Assembly (NCBI RefSeq): GCF_037969725.1
Contig: NZ_CP150203.1
Span: 1,876,001 to 1,940,000, forward strand
DNA length: 64,000 nucleotides
From: Paenibacillus sp. FSL W8-0426
Lineage (GTDB): Bacteria; Bacillota; Bacilli; Paenibacillales; Paenibacillaceae
Reading direction: 5' to 3'
The stretch's first letter is position 1. Every line of letters starts with the position of its first letter. A program made the position numbers and the translations under genes. Under the pieces are notes generated by a model. That model was not told where the DNA came from. It saw nothing but the letters and a program-made list of their open reading frames with translations, and searched no databases. Shown here in pieces: positions 45,792 to 54,213 of the stretch.

Positions 45792-47051
45792 TTGGTAGAC
45801 TCTCTAGGAAACGGACTTATATTTTTGCTCTGCGTCCCTCGAAGCGGAAGCTCGCTTTCAACCGTGATGCTGCAAAATCACAGTCGCATCTTTGCTACGC
45901 AGGAGATGTGGTTCCTGATGAGCCTGGTTGATCTTCCAACAAACGAGCCGCGAGCATACGGCGGTCATTCGATCATTCGGCAATTTTATAACGCCATGGT
46001 ATCCGAAGAAGTATTCGAGCGAGCGTGTCGCAGTTTCGCCATGGAAATATACAACGGGTTCTTGGAAGGAAATTCAGCGGAACTCGTCGTTGACAAATCC
46101 CCGCGTTACTACTGCATGCTTGAATGGCTCGATCGGCTTTTTCCGCAAGCCAGCCGCATTCACCTCCAACGCAATCCACTTTCCATTGCAGCATCCTATA
46201 AAAAAGTGAATCGCAGGACAGGCGAAGGCTTCGATCTGATCGGCAGTCTGAACAGCTCCAAGTTGAATATGAAGGCCGTGGATCTGACATTGGGCATCAT
46301 GCGGTTAAATGATTATTTCGCGGAAGAACATGCCGGAGCCTACGAAATTCAATATGAGCAGCTGGTCGTCGACCCGCAGGGAGAACTTGAAAAAATGTGC
46401 CATTTCCTTGGCGTGGACTATGAACAGGGGATGGAGCAATACGGACGTTTCCTGGACAGTGCCAAGTCCGATATGTTCTACAGCATGGGTGTGGGAGATC
46501 CTTATCTCTCCGGGCATCAGGAAGCTCATAAAAATTCTGTTAACAACTGGAATGAAATATTAACCAAACAAGAAACGGAAACGTACTGCCGTGCTCTCGG
46601 TGCAGGACTTTTTCATCGAATGGGATATGCGGAACAGCTGGAAGCAGCTGAACGATGGACGGGCGTGCATTATGAACAGCATCCGGACGAAGAACTCGTG
46701 CAGCGCTTGACGAACCAATTCCGCAAAGCTACAAACTGGGACTTGCAGCGAGGATATCGTATGCAAACTGGAAGCCGAAGCGCCGAGGCCACCAATTCAA
46801 TACGTTCGTCCGTAACGGATGAAAAAGAGGATTCCGGGCTGGAGGCACTGGCTACGATCAGGCAGCTGCAAGCCGCTCTTCGTGCAGCCGACCTGAGGCT
46901 GGAACAGGGATACCGGGAACGGGATCGGTTGAGATCCCAACTCGCTTCGGCGAACGGCAAAATACAGCGCATCAAGGCATGGGTGCCGTTTGGACAACAG
47001 ATCAGCGCTTGGGCTTCCCAGCGCAGAGGCATGCGGGGTGAAAAGCCATGA
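45792..47051 (+). CDS. PAPS-dependent sulfotransferase of the lasso cluster
   Basis: 419 residues from TTG 45792 (GAGGAG in front). The PAPS 5'-phosphosulfate loop is PRSGSS at 16-21, the 3'-phosphate site is R127-NPLSIAAS ending at Ser135, and DKSPRYY at 101-107 is the next conserved block. The set resembles the Sulfotransfer_3 group that contains tyrosylprotein sulfotransferases (VPRSGTT in those). Residues 330-405 add a charged coiled coil (LQAALRAADLRLEQGYRERD) not needed for catalysis. It overlaps the cyclase gene by ATGA, so it is an integral member. Expected job: transfer of sulfate to the lasso peptide. The acceptor is not proven. Confidence 0.85.
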   Translation: MVDSLGNGLIFLLCVPRSGSSLSTVMLQNHSRIFATQEMWFLMSLVDLPTNEPRAYGGHSIIRQFYNAMVSEEVFERACRSFAMEIYNGFLEGNSAELVVDKSPRYYCMLEWLDRLFPQASRIHLQRNPLSIAASYKKVNRRTGEGFDLIGSLNSSKLNMKAVDLTLGIMRLNDYFAEEHAGAYEIQYEQLVVDPQGELEKMCHFLGVDYEQGMEQYGRFLDSAKSDMFYSMGVGDPYLSGHQEAHKNSVNNWNEILTKQETETYCRALGAGLFHRMGYAEQLEAAERWTGVHYEQHPDEELVQRLTNQFRKATNWDLQRGYRMQTGSRSAEATNSIRSSVTDEKEDSGLEALATIRQLQAALRAADLRLEQGYRERDRLRSQLASANGKIQRIKAWVPFGQQISAWASQRRGMRGEKP

Positions 47052-48976
47052 GTGCCATTGCGGGCATTGTTCATCCGGGAGGCAGAGAGGCGTGTTGGGA
47101 GGATACTTGGCGCCTGTACGAGGGCCTTGGACACATCCCGGTGGATACCACCGGAATGTGGAAGGGAGATGAAGCTTATTTCAGCTGTCACGCGCAATGG
47201 ATCACGCCGGAGTCGGTTCTTGAAAAGCTTCCTTTCTATGAAGAAGAGAGCGGATTATGCATAACGGCAGATGCGATCCTCGATAACCGTGAACAGCTTG
47301 CGGACCAGCTTCAACTATCGCGTGCGGATCTCGACAGGTTATCCGACAGCGAGTTGATCCTTCGTGCATACCGTCGCTGGGGTGAAGACGTGGCCAGCAA
47401 ACTGCTGGGGGATTTTACGTTTGCCATCTGGGACGAACGCAAGCGCAAGCTGTTTGCCGCGAGGGACATCATGGGCATGCGGACGTTGTATTACCGACTG
47501 GATGGGCCGCGCTTGTCTTTCTGTACGTTGATGGGACCGCTGCTTGGATTGCATGGGGTGCGCAAACAGCTGAACGAAACCTGGTTGTCCGAATTTCTCG
47601 CGATCCCCGAGATGTTCGACTCGGCAGATATCGGATCTACCGTATACCAGGGAGTGCAGCAGATTCCCCCGGCACACACGTTGACGTTTCATGAGGGAAA
47701 GTTGAGCTTAAAGCAGTATCACCGCTGGGATGAAGTCGAACCGCTGCGACTCAAATCCGATGGCGAATATGTTGAAGCTTTTCGCGAGGTGTTTGCCCAA
47801 GCCGTCGATTCCCGTCTGCGAACCCATCGGCAAGTGGCGGCAGCATTAAGCGGAGGGCTTGATTCCGGCGCCGTCGTCGGGTTTGCTTCAGGCACGCTCC
47901 GCAAACAGGGCAAGCAGCTGAATGCTTATAGTTATGTGCCCGTGTCCGACTTTAAGGACTACACGTCCAGAACACTGCTGGCCGACGAACGACCATACAT
48001 TCGTTCTACCGTGGACCATGTCGGAAACATTGCGGAGAACTATTTGGATTTTGAGGGCAGAAGCCCGCTCAGCGAAGTGGATCCATGGCTTGAAATGATG
48101 GAAATGCCATATAAATATTTCGAGAATTCGTTCTGGATTCGCGGTTTTTACGAGAAGGCCAGCCTGCAGAATGCGGGTGTCCTATTGACAGGTGCCAGAG
48201 GAAACTTCACCATTTCGTGGGGGCCTGCCCTGGATTACTATGCCAGGCTGCTGAAAAACGGCCGATGGCTCCGTTGGATCCGGGAAATGCAGCAATACAG
48301 CGCTCATACGGGCATGCCGTTTACCCGCATCGCGAAAATTACGGGACGCAAAGCGTACCCGAGCTGGTTTCAGAAGACGTCAGCAGGCGAGGCACCTGCC
48401 CATCCGCAAATGATTCACCCGGACTTTGCGCAAAAAACGGGAGTGCTTGAACGGCTCAACACGTTGATCGTGCTTCAGGGCGGGGCACGTGCCGACGCGA
48501 TCAAGGTAAGGGCGCAGAAGTTCAACAATTTGGCGATTGCCAACAAAAACGGTGCCGTAGCTACCAAATGCTCGCTTCGATATCGGGCATGGGAGCGCGA
48601 TCCCACCAGCGATGCACGGGTGGTCCGCTTTTGCTTGTCTGTCCCGATCGAGCAGTATGTAAGGAATGGCACGGACCGGGCCTTGGTTCGCCGGGCGACT
48701 TCGCCGGAACTGCCGGACAAGGTCAGGCTGAATCAGCGTGTGCGAGGGGTACAGCCTGCCGACTGGCTGCACCGCATGATCCCGGATTGGAATGCATTCA
48801 TCGCCGAGATGCATGATCTATGCACAGACAGCAGGGTGGCGGGCATTCTGAATACGGAACGCATCCGGACCGCGATGGCGAACATCGGGGAACCACGGCC
48901 TGAGCTGGCCTCCCATCCCGATCTGAGGCTGATGATGCACAGCCTGATTGTATACCGCTTTATGCGCCAGTTCTGA
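47048..48976 (+). CDS. Lasso peptide cyclase (asparagine synthetase-like, C protein)
   Basis: 642 residues; ATG overlaps the sulfotransferase stop. The N-terminal half has the class II glutaminase fold but the second residue is Ser, not the catalytic Cys, so ammonia is not made. The synthetase half carries the PPi loop SGGLDS at 268-273, which activates the side chain of the ring Asp as an AMP ester before attack by the Ala1 amine. RDIMGMRTLYY and DFTFAIWDE are further family blocks. Typical length and fold for lasso cyclases of the paeninodin type. It lies directly before the precursor gene. Confidence 0.92.
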   Translation: MSAIAGIVHPGGREACWEDTWRLYEGLGHIPVDTTGMWKGDEAYFSCHAQWITPESVLEKLPFYEEESGLCITADAILDNREQLADQLQLSRADLDRLSDSELILRAYRRWGEDVASKLLGDFTFAIWDERKRKLFAARDIMGMRTLYYRLDGPRLSFCTLMGPLLGLHGVRKQLNETWLSEFLAIPEMFDSADIGSTVYQGVQQIPPAHTLTFHEGKLSLKQYHRWDEVEPLRLKSDGEYVEAFREVFAQAVDSRLRTHRQVAAALSGGLDSGAVVGFASGTLRKQGKQLNAYSYVPVSDFKDYTSRTLLADERPYIRSTVDHVGNIAENYLDFEGRSPLSEVDPWLEMMEMPYKYFENSFWIRGFYEKASLQNAGVLLTGARGNFTISWGPALDYYARLLKNGRWLRWIREMQQYSAHTGMPFTRIAKITGRKAYPSWFQKTSAGEAPAHPQMIHPDFAQKTGVLERLNTLIVLQGGARADAIKVRAQKFNNLAIANKNGAVATKCSLRYRAWERDPTSDARVVRFCLSVPIEQYVRNGTDRALVRRATSPELPDKVRLNQRVRGVQPADWLHRMIPDWNAFIAEMHDLCTDSRVAGILNTERIRTAMANIGEPRPELASHPDLRLMMHSLIVYRFMRQF

Positions 48977-49009
48977 ACCAACGTGAATTCTTTAAAGGAG
49001 GTGATGACG

Positions 49010-49147
49010 ATGAACGCTGAGAAAAAAGAATGGCAAGCGCCAGCTCTTGAAGTATTGGAAGTCAATCAGACGATGGCTGGGATTGGTTGGAGACAAATCG
49101 ACTGGATCTCTGATCACGATGCTGACCTGTACAATCCGGTTTCCTAA
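49010..49147 (+). CDS. Lasso peptide precursor (45 aa)
   Basis: ATG 49010 follows AAAGGAGGTGAT with 7-base spacing; ATG 49004 is too close. The 22-residue leader MNAEKKEWQAPALEVLEVNQ-TM carries WxxPxL (Trp8, Pro11, Leu13), the motif read by the RRE protein, and Thr21 as the penultimate leader residue. Predicted core, 23 residues: ring AGIGWRQID (Ala1 to Asp9), then tail WISDHDADLYNPVS. Asp9 gives a nine-membered ring and C-terminal Ser23 is the site phosphorylated in paeninodin, which also has 23 residues. Tyr19 follows Asp13, Asp15 and Asp17, a context favoured by tyrosine sulfotransferases. Its small size explains why it is easily missed. Confidence 0.92.
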   Translation: MNAEKKEWQAPALEVLEVNQTMAGIGWRQIDWISDHDADLYNPVS

Positions 49148-49181
49148 TAATTACATGTGATTCATGTCTGATCATACTTAA

Positions 49182-49230
49182 AGGGCGAAAAGACGGAACA
49201 TCGATCTTTTCGCCCAGCCCTTCTATTTTT
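49182..49230 (+). terminator. Strong hairpin after the lasso precursor
   Basis: GGGCGAAAAGA (49183-49193) pairs perfectly with TCTTTTCGCCC (49205-49215), then a T-rich tail. It lies inside the operon, so it may lower downstream expression and protect the precursor mRNA. Confidence 0.75.
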
Positions 49231-49284
49231 GCGAATAAATATAAGGGCTTTTTTCATATATGTGGTGCAAAGGAGGGCCTGAGC

Positions 49285-50226
49285 TTGTTGCCTGTACAAT
49301 ACGATGCGTATGGATTGCGCTGGAGCAGCTATATTTCGATGCCCGAACTTCAGGTTGCAAGAAACCAAACCGAACCGGGTCACGCCGATGTACATATTGA
49401 AACAGCCGAGCTGCACGACTTGTGGGCCGAGTGGAATGTAGGGAATGGCAATTTTGTAGCAAGAGACGGATGCTTTCTTTTTCGGATTGACCATGTCGGC
49501 ATGTTTTGCATGGAACGGGGGCGGCGCATCTTGATCAGCCCCGAGCCTGATGCCGACGAGAAAAAGACGAGGCTTTACATTCTGGGCACATGCATGGCCG
49601 TCATTATGATGCAGCGCGGGGTTCTTCCCCTCCATGGAAGCGCAGTCGTCATCGATGGATGGGCATATGCGTTTGTGGGACATTCCGGGGCAGGCAAGTC
49701 GACCCTGTCGGCAGCCTTGGCCTCACGGGGATATCCTTTGTTGACCGATGATATCGTTGCATTGACTTGGGATGCTGGAGGAAGAGCGATCGTATCTCCG
49801 GGGTATCCCCAACAGAAGCTGTGGCAGGCGAGTCTGGACGGCTTTGGCATGGAATCGCAGCATTATGCTACGGTGCATGCGGAGATCACCAAATACGCCA
49901 TTCCGGTTCAGCACTATTTTCATGACAGTCCGGTACCTCTGGGAGGCATATTCGAACTTGCTCCTAAGCCGGATGCGGCGCCAGGCCCGATTCAACTGCA
50001 TGAAGTAGAGGGGCTTGAAAGGCTGCATCTGCTGTGCACGCATACGTTTCGCAGCAGCCTGATTGCCCGCCAGGGGTTGGCGCAGTGGCTGTTTGAGACG
50101 GTGTCACGGCTCTCGGCAGGTGTGGAAGTATCCAGAATTACGAGGTCTGGTACCGAATTCACCGCATTCGAGATGGTGGACCGGATTACGAATCACATAA
50201 GCAAAGGAGTGTATACCGCACAATGA
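49285..50226 (+). CDS. Lasso peptide C-terminal Ser kinase (HprK-related)
   Basis: 313 residues from TTG 49285 with AAAGGAGG 9 bases before. The HPr-kinase-like P-loop is GHSGAGKST with Lys138, followed by LLTDDIVALTW, the second nucleotide-binding aspartates, and LLCTHTFRSSLIARQG. This is the paeninodin-kinase family (PadeK and relatives), which phosphorylates the side chain of the last serine of the precursor before maturation. The precursor here ends in Ser, as required. The next gene overlaps by ATGA. HPr itself is not a target in this context. Confidence 0.9.
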   Translation: MLPVQYDAYGLRWSSYISMPELQVARNQTEPGHADVHIETAELHDLWAEWNVGNGNFVARDGCFLFRIDHVGMFCMERGRRILISPEPDADEKKTRLYILGTCMAVIMMQRGVLPLHGSAVVIDGWAYAFVGHSGAGKSTLSAALASRGYPLLTDDIVALTWDAGGRAIVSPGYPQQKLWQASLDGFGMESQHYATVHAEITKYAIPVQHYFHDSPVPLGGIFELAPKPDAAPGPIQLHEVEGLERLHLLCTHTFRSSLIARQGLAQWLFETVSRLSAGVEVSRITRSGTEFTAFEMVDRITNHISKGVYTAQ

Positions 50227-50522
50227 CGGCAATCAAACCATTGGAAGAGCAAGACCGGATTACGCGCAAAGAGGGCAATCTCGTTAGCGATATGGGTGGA
50301 GAGAAAGTGATGATGAGCATCCAGAGCGGAAAGTATTACAATTTGGGGACCACCGGCGGCCGGATTTGGGAACTGTTGTCCGAAGAGCGAACGGTGGCCG
50401 GAATCGTTGATGTGCTGTCTTCCGAATACGAGGTCGATCCTCAGGTGTGCTTGAACAGCGTGACTGCATTTTTGGAGCATCTGTCCCGCGAAGGATTAAT
50501 CGACGTGCTCCCTGGAGAATAG
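50223..50522 (+). CDS. PqqD-like RRE protein of the lasso cluster (B1)
   Basis: 99 residues, start overlapping the kinase stop by 4 bases. It has the winged RRE fold of PqqD proteins: RKEGNLVSDMGGEKVMMSIQ, YYNLGTTGGRIWELLSEERTV, VAGIVDVLSSEYEVDP and CLNSVTAFLEHLSREGLI. In lasso systems this B1 protein grips the leader peptide through the YxxPxL-type motif and presents it to the B2 protease. Directly followed by the B2 gene after 4 bases, the usual order. Confidence 0.92.
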   Translation: MTAIKPLEEQDRITRKEGNLVSDMGGEKVMMSIQSGKYYNLGTTGGRIWELLSEERTVAGIVDVLSSEYEVDPQVCLNSVTAFLEHLSREGLIDVLPGE

Positions 50523-50526
50523 GACG

Positions 50527-51012
50527 ATGCTGCTCCGCAAACTCAGAACGTATCGTTCTTTGCCGAGCGAGATGCGTTCGTTGATCTGGGAAGCGTATTT
50601 CGGACTCGGCTGGGCCAGAATTCTCAAAGCGATGCCGTTTGCCAAAATAGCACCGGGCCTTGGAACACCTATGGTAGAGACGTCATCGGACGGATTAAAT
50701 CGCGCCGATGTCTTAACCGTACGCAACATATCCAAAGCAATCCTCATGGCGAGCAAGTTCGCCTGGTGGGAGAGCCGCTGCCTGGTGATGGCCATCGCCG
50801 CGATGAAAATGCTGGAACGGCGCGGCATCGACAGCACGCTGTATATGGGCACTGCCCGTGACAAACAGGGGCGGATGGCTGCCCATGCCTGGCTGCGCAG
50901 CGGCAAACTGATCGTGACCGGTGCCGATACGATGGAACAGTATACGGTGGTAGGCGTGTTTGGCAAACATTGTTCGAAGAAGGAGTCTGGGGAGATTGTT
51001 TATGACACATGA
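50527..51012 (+). CDS. Lasso leader peptidase (B2, transglutaminase-like)
   Basis: 161 residues. The catalytic triad is Cys85 in WWESRCLVMA, His120 in AAHAWLRSG and Asp134 in TGADTM, the B2 transglutaminase-core arrangement. It cuts the leader after the penultimate-Thr site to free the Ala1 amine that the cyclase then joins to Asp9. It needs the RRE protein encoded just upstream. Its 3' end overlaps the next gene by 11 bases. Confidence 0.92.
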   Translation: MLLRKLRTYRSLPSEMRSLIWEAYFGLGWARILKAMPFAKIAPGLGTPMVETSSDGLNRADVLTVRNISKAILMASKFAWWESRCLVMAIAAMKMLERRGIDSTLYMGTARDKQGRMAAHAWLRSGKLIVTGADTMEQYTVVGVFGKHCSKKESGEIVYDT

Positions 51013-52192
51013 ATTTGAACGCTGCACTGCCGGTTTTCCACAGGAGCTCAAGCTCATGCTAAGCATGTTGAACGGAGATTTTCGGAAGCTCTCGTCCGAA
51101 GAGGGAAGGGAACGGCTGCAAGGCGTGGATTGGAATCTCTTTTTGCAGCTTGCGATGCACCATAGATTGTACGCCGTCCTTTATCTGAACATCACCGCGA
51201 TGCATGACGTGCCATTTCCTCCGGCTGTTGTGGAAAGCCTGAAGCAGGAATATACGGCAAATACGTTTCGCATGCTGCATTTGACGGCAGAGATGGAACG
51301 GGTATGCGGAAGACTGACGCAAGCCGGGATCCGCAATATTACGATGAAGGGTCCTGCCTTGGCCCATGACCTGTATGGAGATGTTTCCCTGCGCACCTCC
51401 AAAGACCTGGATCTGTTAATCCCGTTTGACGATGTGGAACAGGCGGAAGCCGTGCTGCTGGATCTCGGTTACATATGCAAGGACGATAAAGGAAGACGAA
51501 GTGTAAGCAGCTGGAAGTGGCGCGAGCATCATATCTGTTACAAGCATCCGGTTCGAAAAACGCAGGTGGAGATTCATTGGCGACTAAATCCGGACACGGG
51601 CCGGGAAGCCGGTTTCGAAACGTTGTGGCAGAGGAGCAGGGTCAGCGCATATACCTCGACTCCGGTTCGCATGCTGGAGCGCGAGGATTTGTTTGCGTAT
51701 TTGGTCACTCATGGGGCAAGACACGGCTGGTTCCGGCTGCGCTGGCTGTATGACATTGACCGTATGCTGCGAACGATGCCCCTTGACCTGGATGCTGCTT
51801 CCCGGCGAATGAAGCTCGAAGGACGCATGCCGATTGCCGGACAGGCGCTCATTCTCTCCGCAGCGTTGTTCAATACCCCTTTGCAGCGTTGTCAGGGGGA
51901 GCTGCAATCAAGTATGGAAGGAAAAGGAGAGCGGCTTGCCCGACAGGCGTTGTTGTTTATGCAAGGCATGCTGGCTGCGCCCGACGATCTCAAGATCTAT
52001 CGTTCGTATCTGTTCGCTCTCCGAAGCCCTGGCCAGAAGCTTCTCTTTTTCAAAGAACGCTTGTATCCCAGCACCTGGGACGTAGCCCAACTGCCGCTGC
52101 CCAAGTCCCTGCATTTTCTATATTTTCCGTTACGTCCGTTTCTATGGTGTTGGCGCCGCATGAAACGCAGTACGATGACGGAAAGGGGGTAA
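51002..52192 (+). CDS. Nucleotidyltransferase-fold tailoring protein of the lasso cluster
   Basis: 396 residues from ATG 51002, inside the end of the B2 gene, with GGGGAGATTG in front; an upstream in-frame start at 50960 lies in the B2 gene. The central NTP_transf_5 motif is GDVSLRTSKDLDLLIPF with the metal-binding pair Asp135 and Asp137. Related genes occur next to lasso kinases, and I recall one (in the pseudomycoidin cluster) being reported to add hexose to the phosphoserine; that citation should be checked. Here it probably modifies the phosphorylated or sulfated tail. The donor nucleotide is unknown. Confidence 0.8.
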   Translation: MTHEFERCTAGFPQELKLMLSMLNGDFRKLSSEEGRERLQGVDWNLFLQLAMHHRLYAVLYLNITAMHDVPFPPAVVESLKQEYTANTFRMLHLTAEMERVCGRLTQAGIRNITMKGPALAHDLYGDVSLRTSKDLDLLIPFDDVEQAEAVLLDLGYICKDDKGRRSVSSWKWREHHICYKHPVRKTQVEIHWRLNPDTGREAGFETLWQRSRVSAYTSTPVRMLEREDLFAYLVTHGARHGWFRLRWLYDIDRMLRTMPLDLDAASRRMKLEGRMPIAGQALILSAALFNTPLQRCQGELQSSMEGKGERLARQALLFMQGMLAAPDDLKIYRSYLFALRSPGQKLLFFKERLYPSTWDVAQLPLPKSLHFLYFPLRPFLWCWRRMKRSTMTERG

Positions 52193-52195
52193 GTC

Positions 52196-54115
52196 ATGAT
52201 TTCCGAGCTGCGATTTTATATGCGTAAACTGCATGAAATTACCGGACCGATTCTGTACTGGAACCTGATCGGCATGATATGCATCAGCCTGATGGAGGGT
52301 ATCGGCATTTACATGCTTGTACCCATGCTCGGGTTGATCGGCGTTTTCGATCCTGGCAGCGCAGGCATTCAATTGCCGTGGGCTTCGGAATGGCTCGGCC
52401 GTTTCCCCGAACATACACGCCTGAATCTCGTGCTGCTTGCTTTTGTGCTGATCGTAGCCGGGCAGGCATGGTTGCAAAGACTGCAGACGGTGCGGAACAC
52501 CCGCATACAGCAGCAATTCGTGCGGACGCTGCGTCTCGATACCTATCGTGCGTTGATCATGGCCAATTGGCCATTTTTTCTTCGGAAACGAAAAGCCGAT
52601 TTCAGCCATGTGCTGACGACAGAGCTTGCCCGCGTAAGCCAGGGAACCGGCATTGTGCTGCAGATGGCAGCATCGATCATTTTTACGGCCATCCAGATCG
52701 GTCTGGCCTTCCTGTTATCGGTAAAGTTGACCTTGCTGGTGATTGTCTGCGGGCTGCTGCTGTTCGTTGCCCTGAAAAGGTTTGTCAAGCAGGCCAAACA
52801 AATCGGGGACCAGACGACGGAATATTCACAGCATTATTACAACGGGATTACGGAGCATTTCAACGGCATCAAGGATATCAAAAGCAACATGCTGGAATCG
52901 TCCCATATCAGCTGGTTCGAGCTGATGTGCAAACGGATTGAACAGAACGTGGTCCAGTTCATTCGTTTGAACAGCAGAACGCAGTTGATTCACCGGGTGT
53001 CTGCAGCCGTGATGATTGCTGCCTTTATTTATATTTCGCTGCGCGTTCTTGTCGTTCCGCCTACCAGCCTTTTGCTGATTATTCTTATTTTTTCCAGATT
53101 GTGGCCGCGATTTACGTCGATTCAGTCCAATCTGGAATACATCAGCTCCATGCTGCCTGCATTCCGGATCGTTCGCGAGCTGCAGGTGGAGACGGAGAAC
53201 AGCCGGGAGATCAGCGATGGCATCACCGAAGGCACCTTGCAGAAGGAAGCTGGTGAGCGGGAGCCAACCATCCCTGGACCGCGGAAAAGCAGAGGCAAAG
53301 CGGACATGGCTTTCCAAAGCCATACAGCAACGGGCATGACATTTGACCAGGTACAGCCTCTGGAGTTGACGAGAAGCATCGAATGCCGCAATGTCAGTTA
53401 CCGGTATGCAGGCAGTCCTTCGTACGCGCTGCATCAAGCAAACATTTCGATTCCGGCCAAAGGCATGACGGCGATCGTAGGCAAATCCGGAGCGGGGAAA
53501 AGCACGCTGATCGACCTGATCATGGGGCTGGTACGTCCCGAAGAGGGACAAATCGTGATCGACGACCTTCCGTTGTCGGAGGACCGGTTGCTGAAATGGC
53601 GGAGCTCGATTGGTTATGTGTCCCAGGACCCGTTCCTGTTTCACTCAAGCATTCGCGAAAATTTGCAGTTGGTCGATCCCCATGCAAGCGAGGAGCAGAT
53701 GTGGCGGGCATTGCAATTTTCGTCTGCCGGAGCATTCGTCCGCAAGCTTCCTCAGGGCCTGGATACCGTCATAGGCGATCGCGGTGTTCGGTTGTCGGGC
53801 GGCGAGCGCCAACGGCTTGTTTTGGCCAGGGCAATGCTGCGCAATCCGTCCGTACTGGTACTGGATGAAGCAACGAGTGCTCTCGATAGTGAAAATGAAC
53901 AGCATATTCATGCCGCGTTGGAACAATTGCGGGGACGCATAACCATTATCGTCATTGCGCATCGTTTGTCCACGATTCGTACGGCGGACCGGGTCATCGT
54001 TTTGGAGGAGGGCAAGGTCATTCAGCAGGGTGGCTACCAACAGCTCTCGGCGGATCCCGTTGGGACCTTCAGCAAACTGCTTAGCATGCAGACAGGCATG
54101 GCAGGACAAGGATAA
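52196..54115 (+). CDS. Lasso peptide ABC exporter (D protein)
   Basis: 639 residues; ATG 52196 after AAAGGGGGT. Six-helix exporter domain (about 15-320; WNLIGMICISLMEGIGIYMLVPMLGL is the first helix pair) fused to a nucleotide-binding domain with Walker A GKSGAGKST (Lys435), signature LSGGERQ and Walker B VLVLDEATSALD. A 60-residue charged linker (about 335-395, EAGEREPTIPGPRKSRG) separates the two and is not typical of the family. It exports the mature peptide and may give self-immunity. The stop codon lies inside a hexanucleotide repeat. Confidence 0.9.
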   Translation: MISELRFYMRKLHEITGPILYWNLIGMICISLMEGIGIYMLVPMLGLIGVFDPGSAGIQLPWASEWLGRFPEHTRLNLVLLAFVLIVAGQAWLQRLQTVRNTRIQQQFVRTLRLDTYRALIMANWPFFLRKRKADFSHVLTTELARVSQGTGIVLQMAASIIFTAIQIGLAFLLSVKLTLLVIVCGLLLFVALKRFVKQAKQIGDQTTEYSQHYYNGITEHFNGIKDIKSNMLESSHISWFELMCKRIEQNVVQFIRLNSRTQLIHRVSAAVMIAAFIYISLRVLVVPPTSLLLIILIFSRLWPRFTSIQSNLEYISSMLPAFRIVRELQVETENSREISDGITEGTLQKEAGEREPTIPGPRKSRGKADMAFQSHTATGMTFDQVQPLELTRSIECRNVSYRYAGSPSYALHQANISIPAKGMTAIVGKSGAGKSTLIDLIMGLVRPEEGQIVIDDLPLSEDRLLKWRSSIGYVSQDPFLFHSSIRENLQLVDPHASEEQMWRALQFSSAGAFVRKLPQGLDTVIGDRGVRLSGGERQRLVLARAMLRNPSVLVLDEATSALDSENEQHIHAALEQLRGRITIIVIAHRLSTIRTADRVIVLEEGKVIQQGGYQQLSADPVGTFSKLLSMQTGMAGQG

Positions 54116-54135
54116 GGATAAGGATAAGGATAAGG
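54108..54135 (+). repeat. AAGGAT hexanucleotide repeat over the exporter stop codon
   Basis: Four perfect AAGGAT units plus AAGG. The exporter stop TAA (54113-54115) is in the first unit boundary. Confidence 0.85.
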
Positions 54136-54167
54136 TGCGATAGGATTACGTTAAAAGCAGGCATGCG

Positions 54168-54200
54168 AAAGGCGCAGACTACAGCTGCGCCTTTGCATTT
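54168..54200 (+). terminator. Bidirectional terminator, lasso cluster and cysC
   Basis: AAAGGCGCAG pairs with CTGCGCCTTT; TGCATTTT follows. It ends both converging genes. Confidence 0.75.
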
Positions 54201-54213
54201 TGCGGAAATAAGT

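Noticed and set aside
54108..54135. AAGGAT repeat as a phase-variation switch of the exporter
   Set aside because: The unit is six bases, so gains or losses keep the frame, and the stop is regenerated in each unit (TAA); no on/off switching results.
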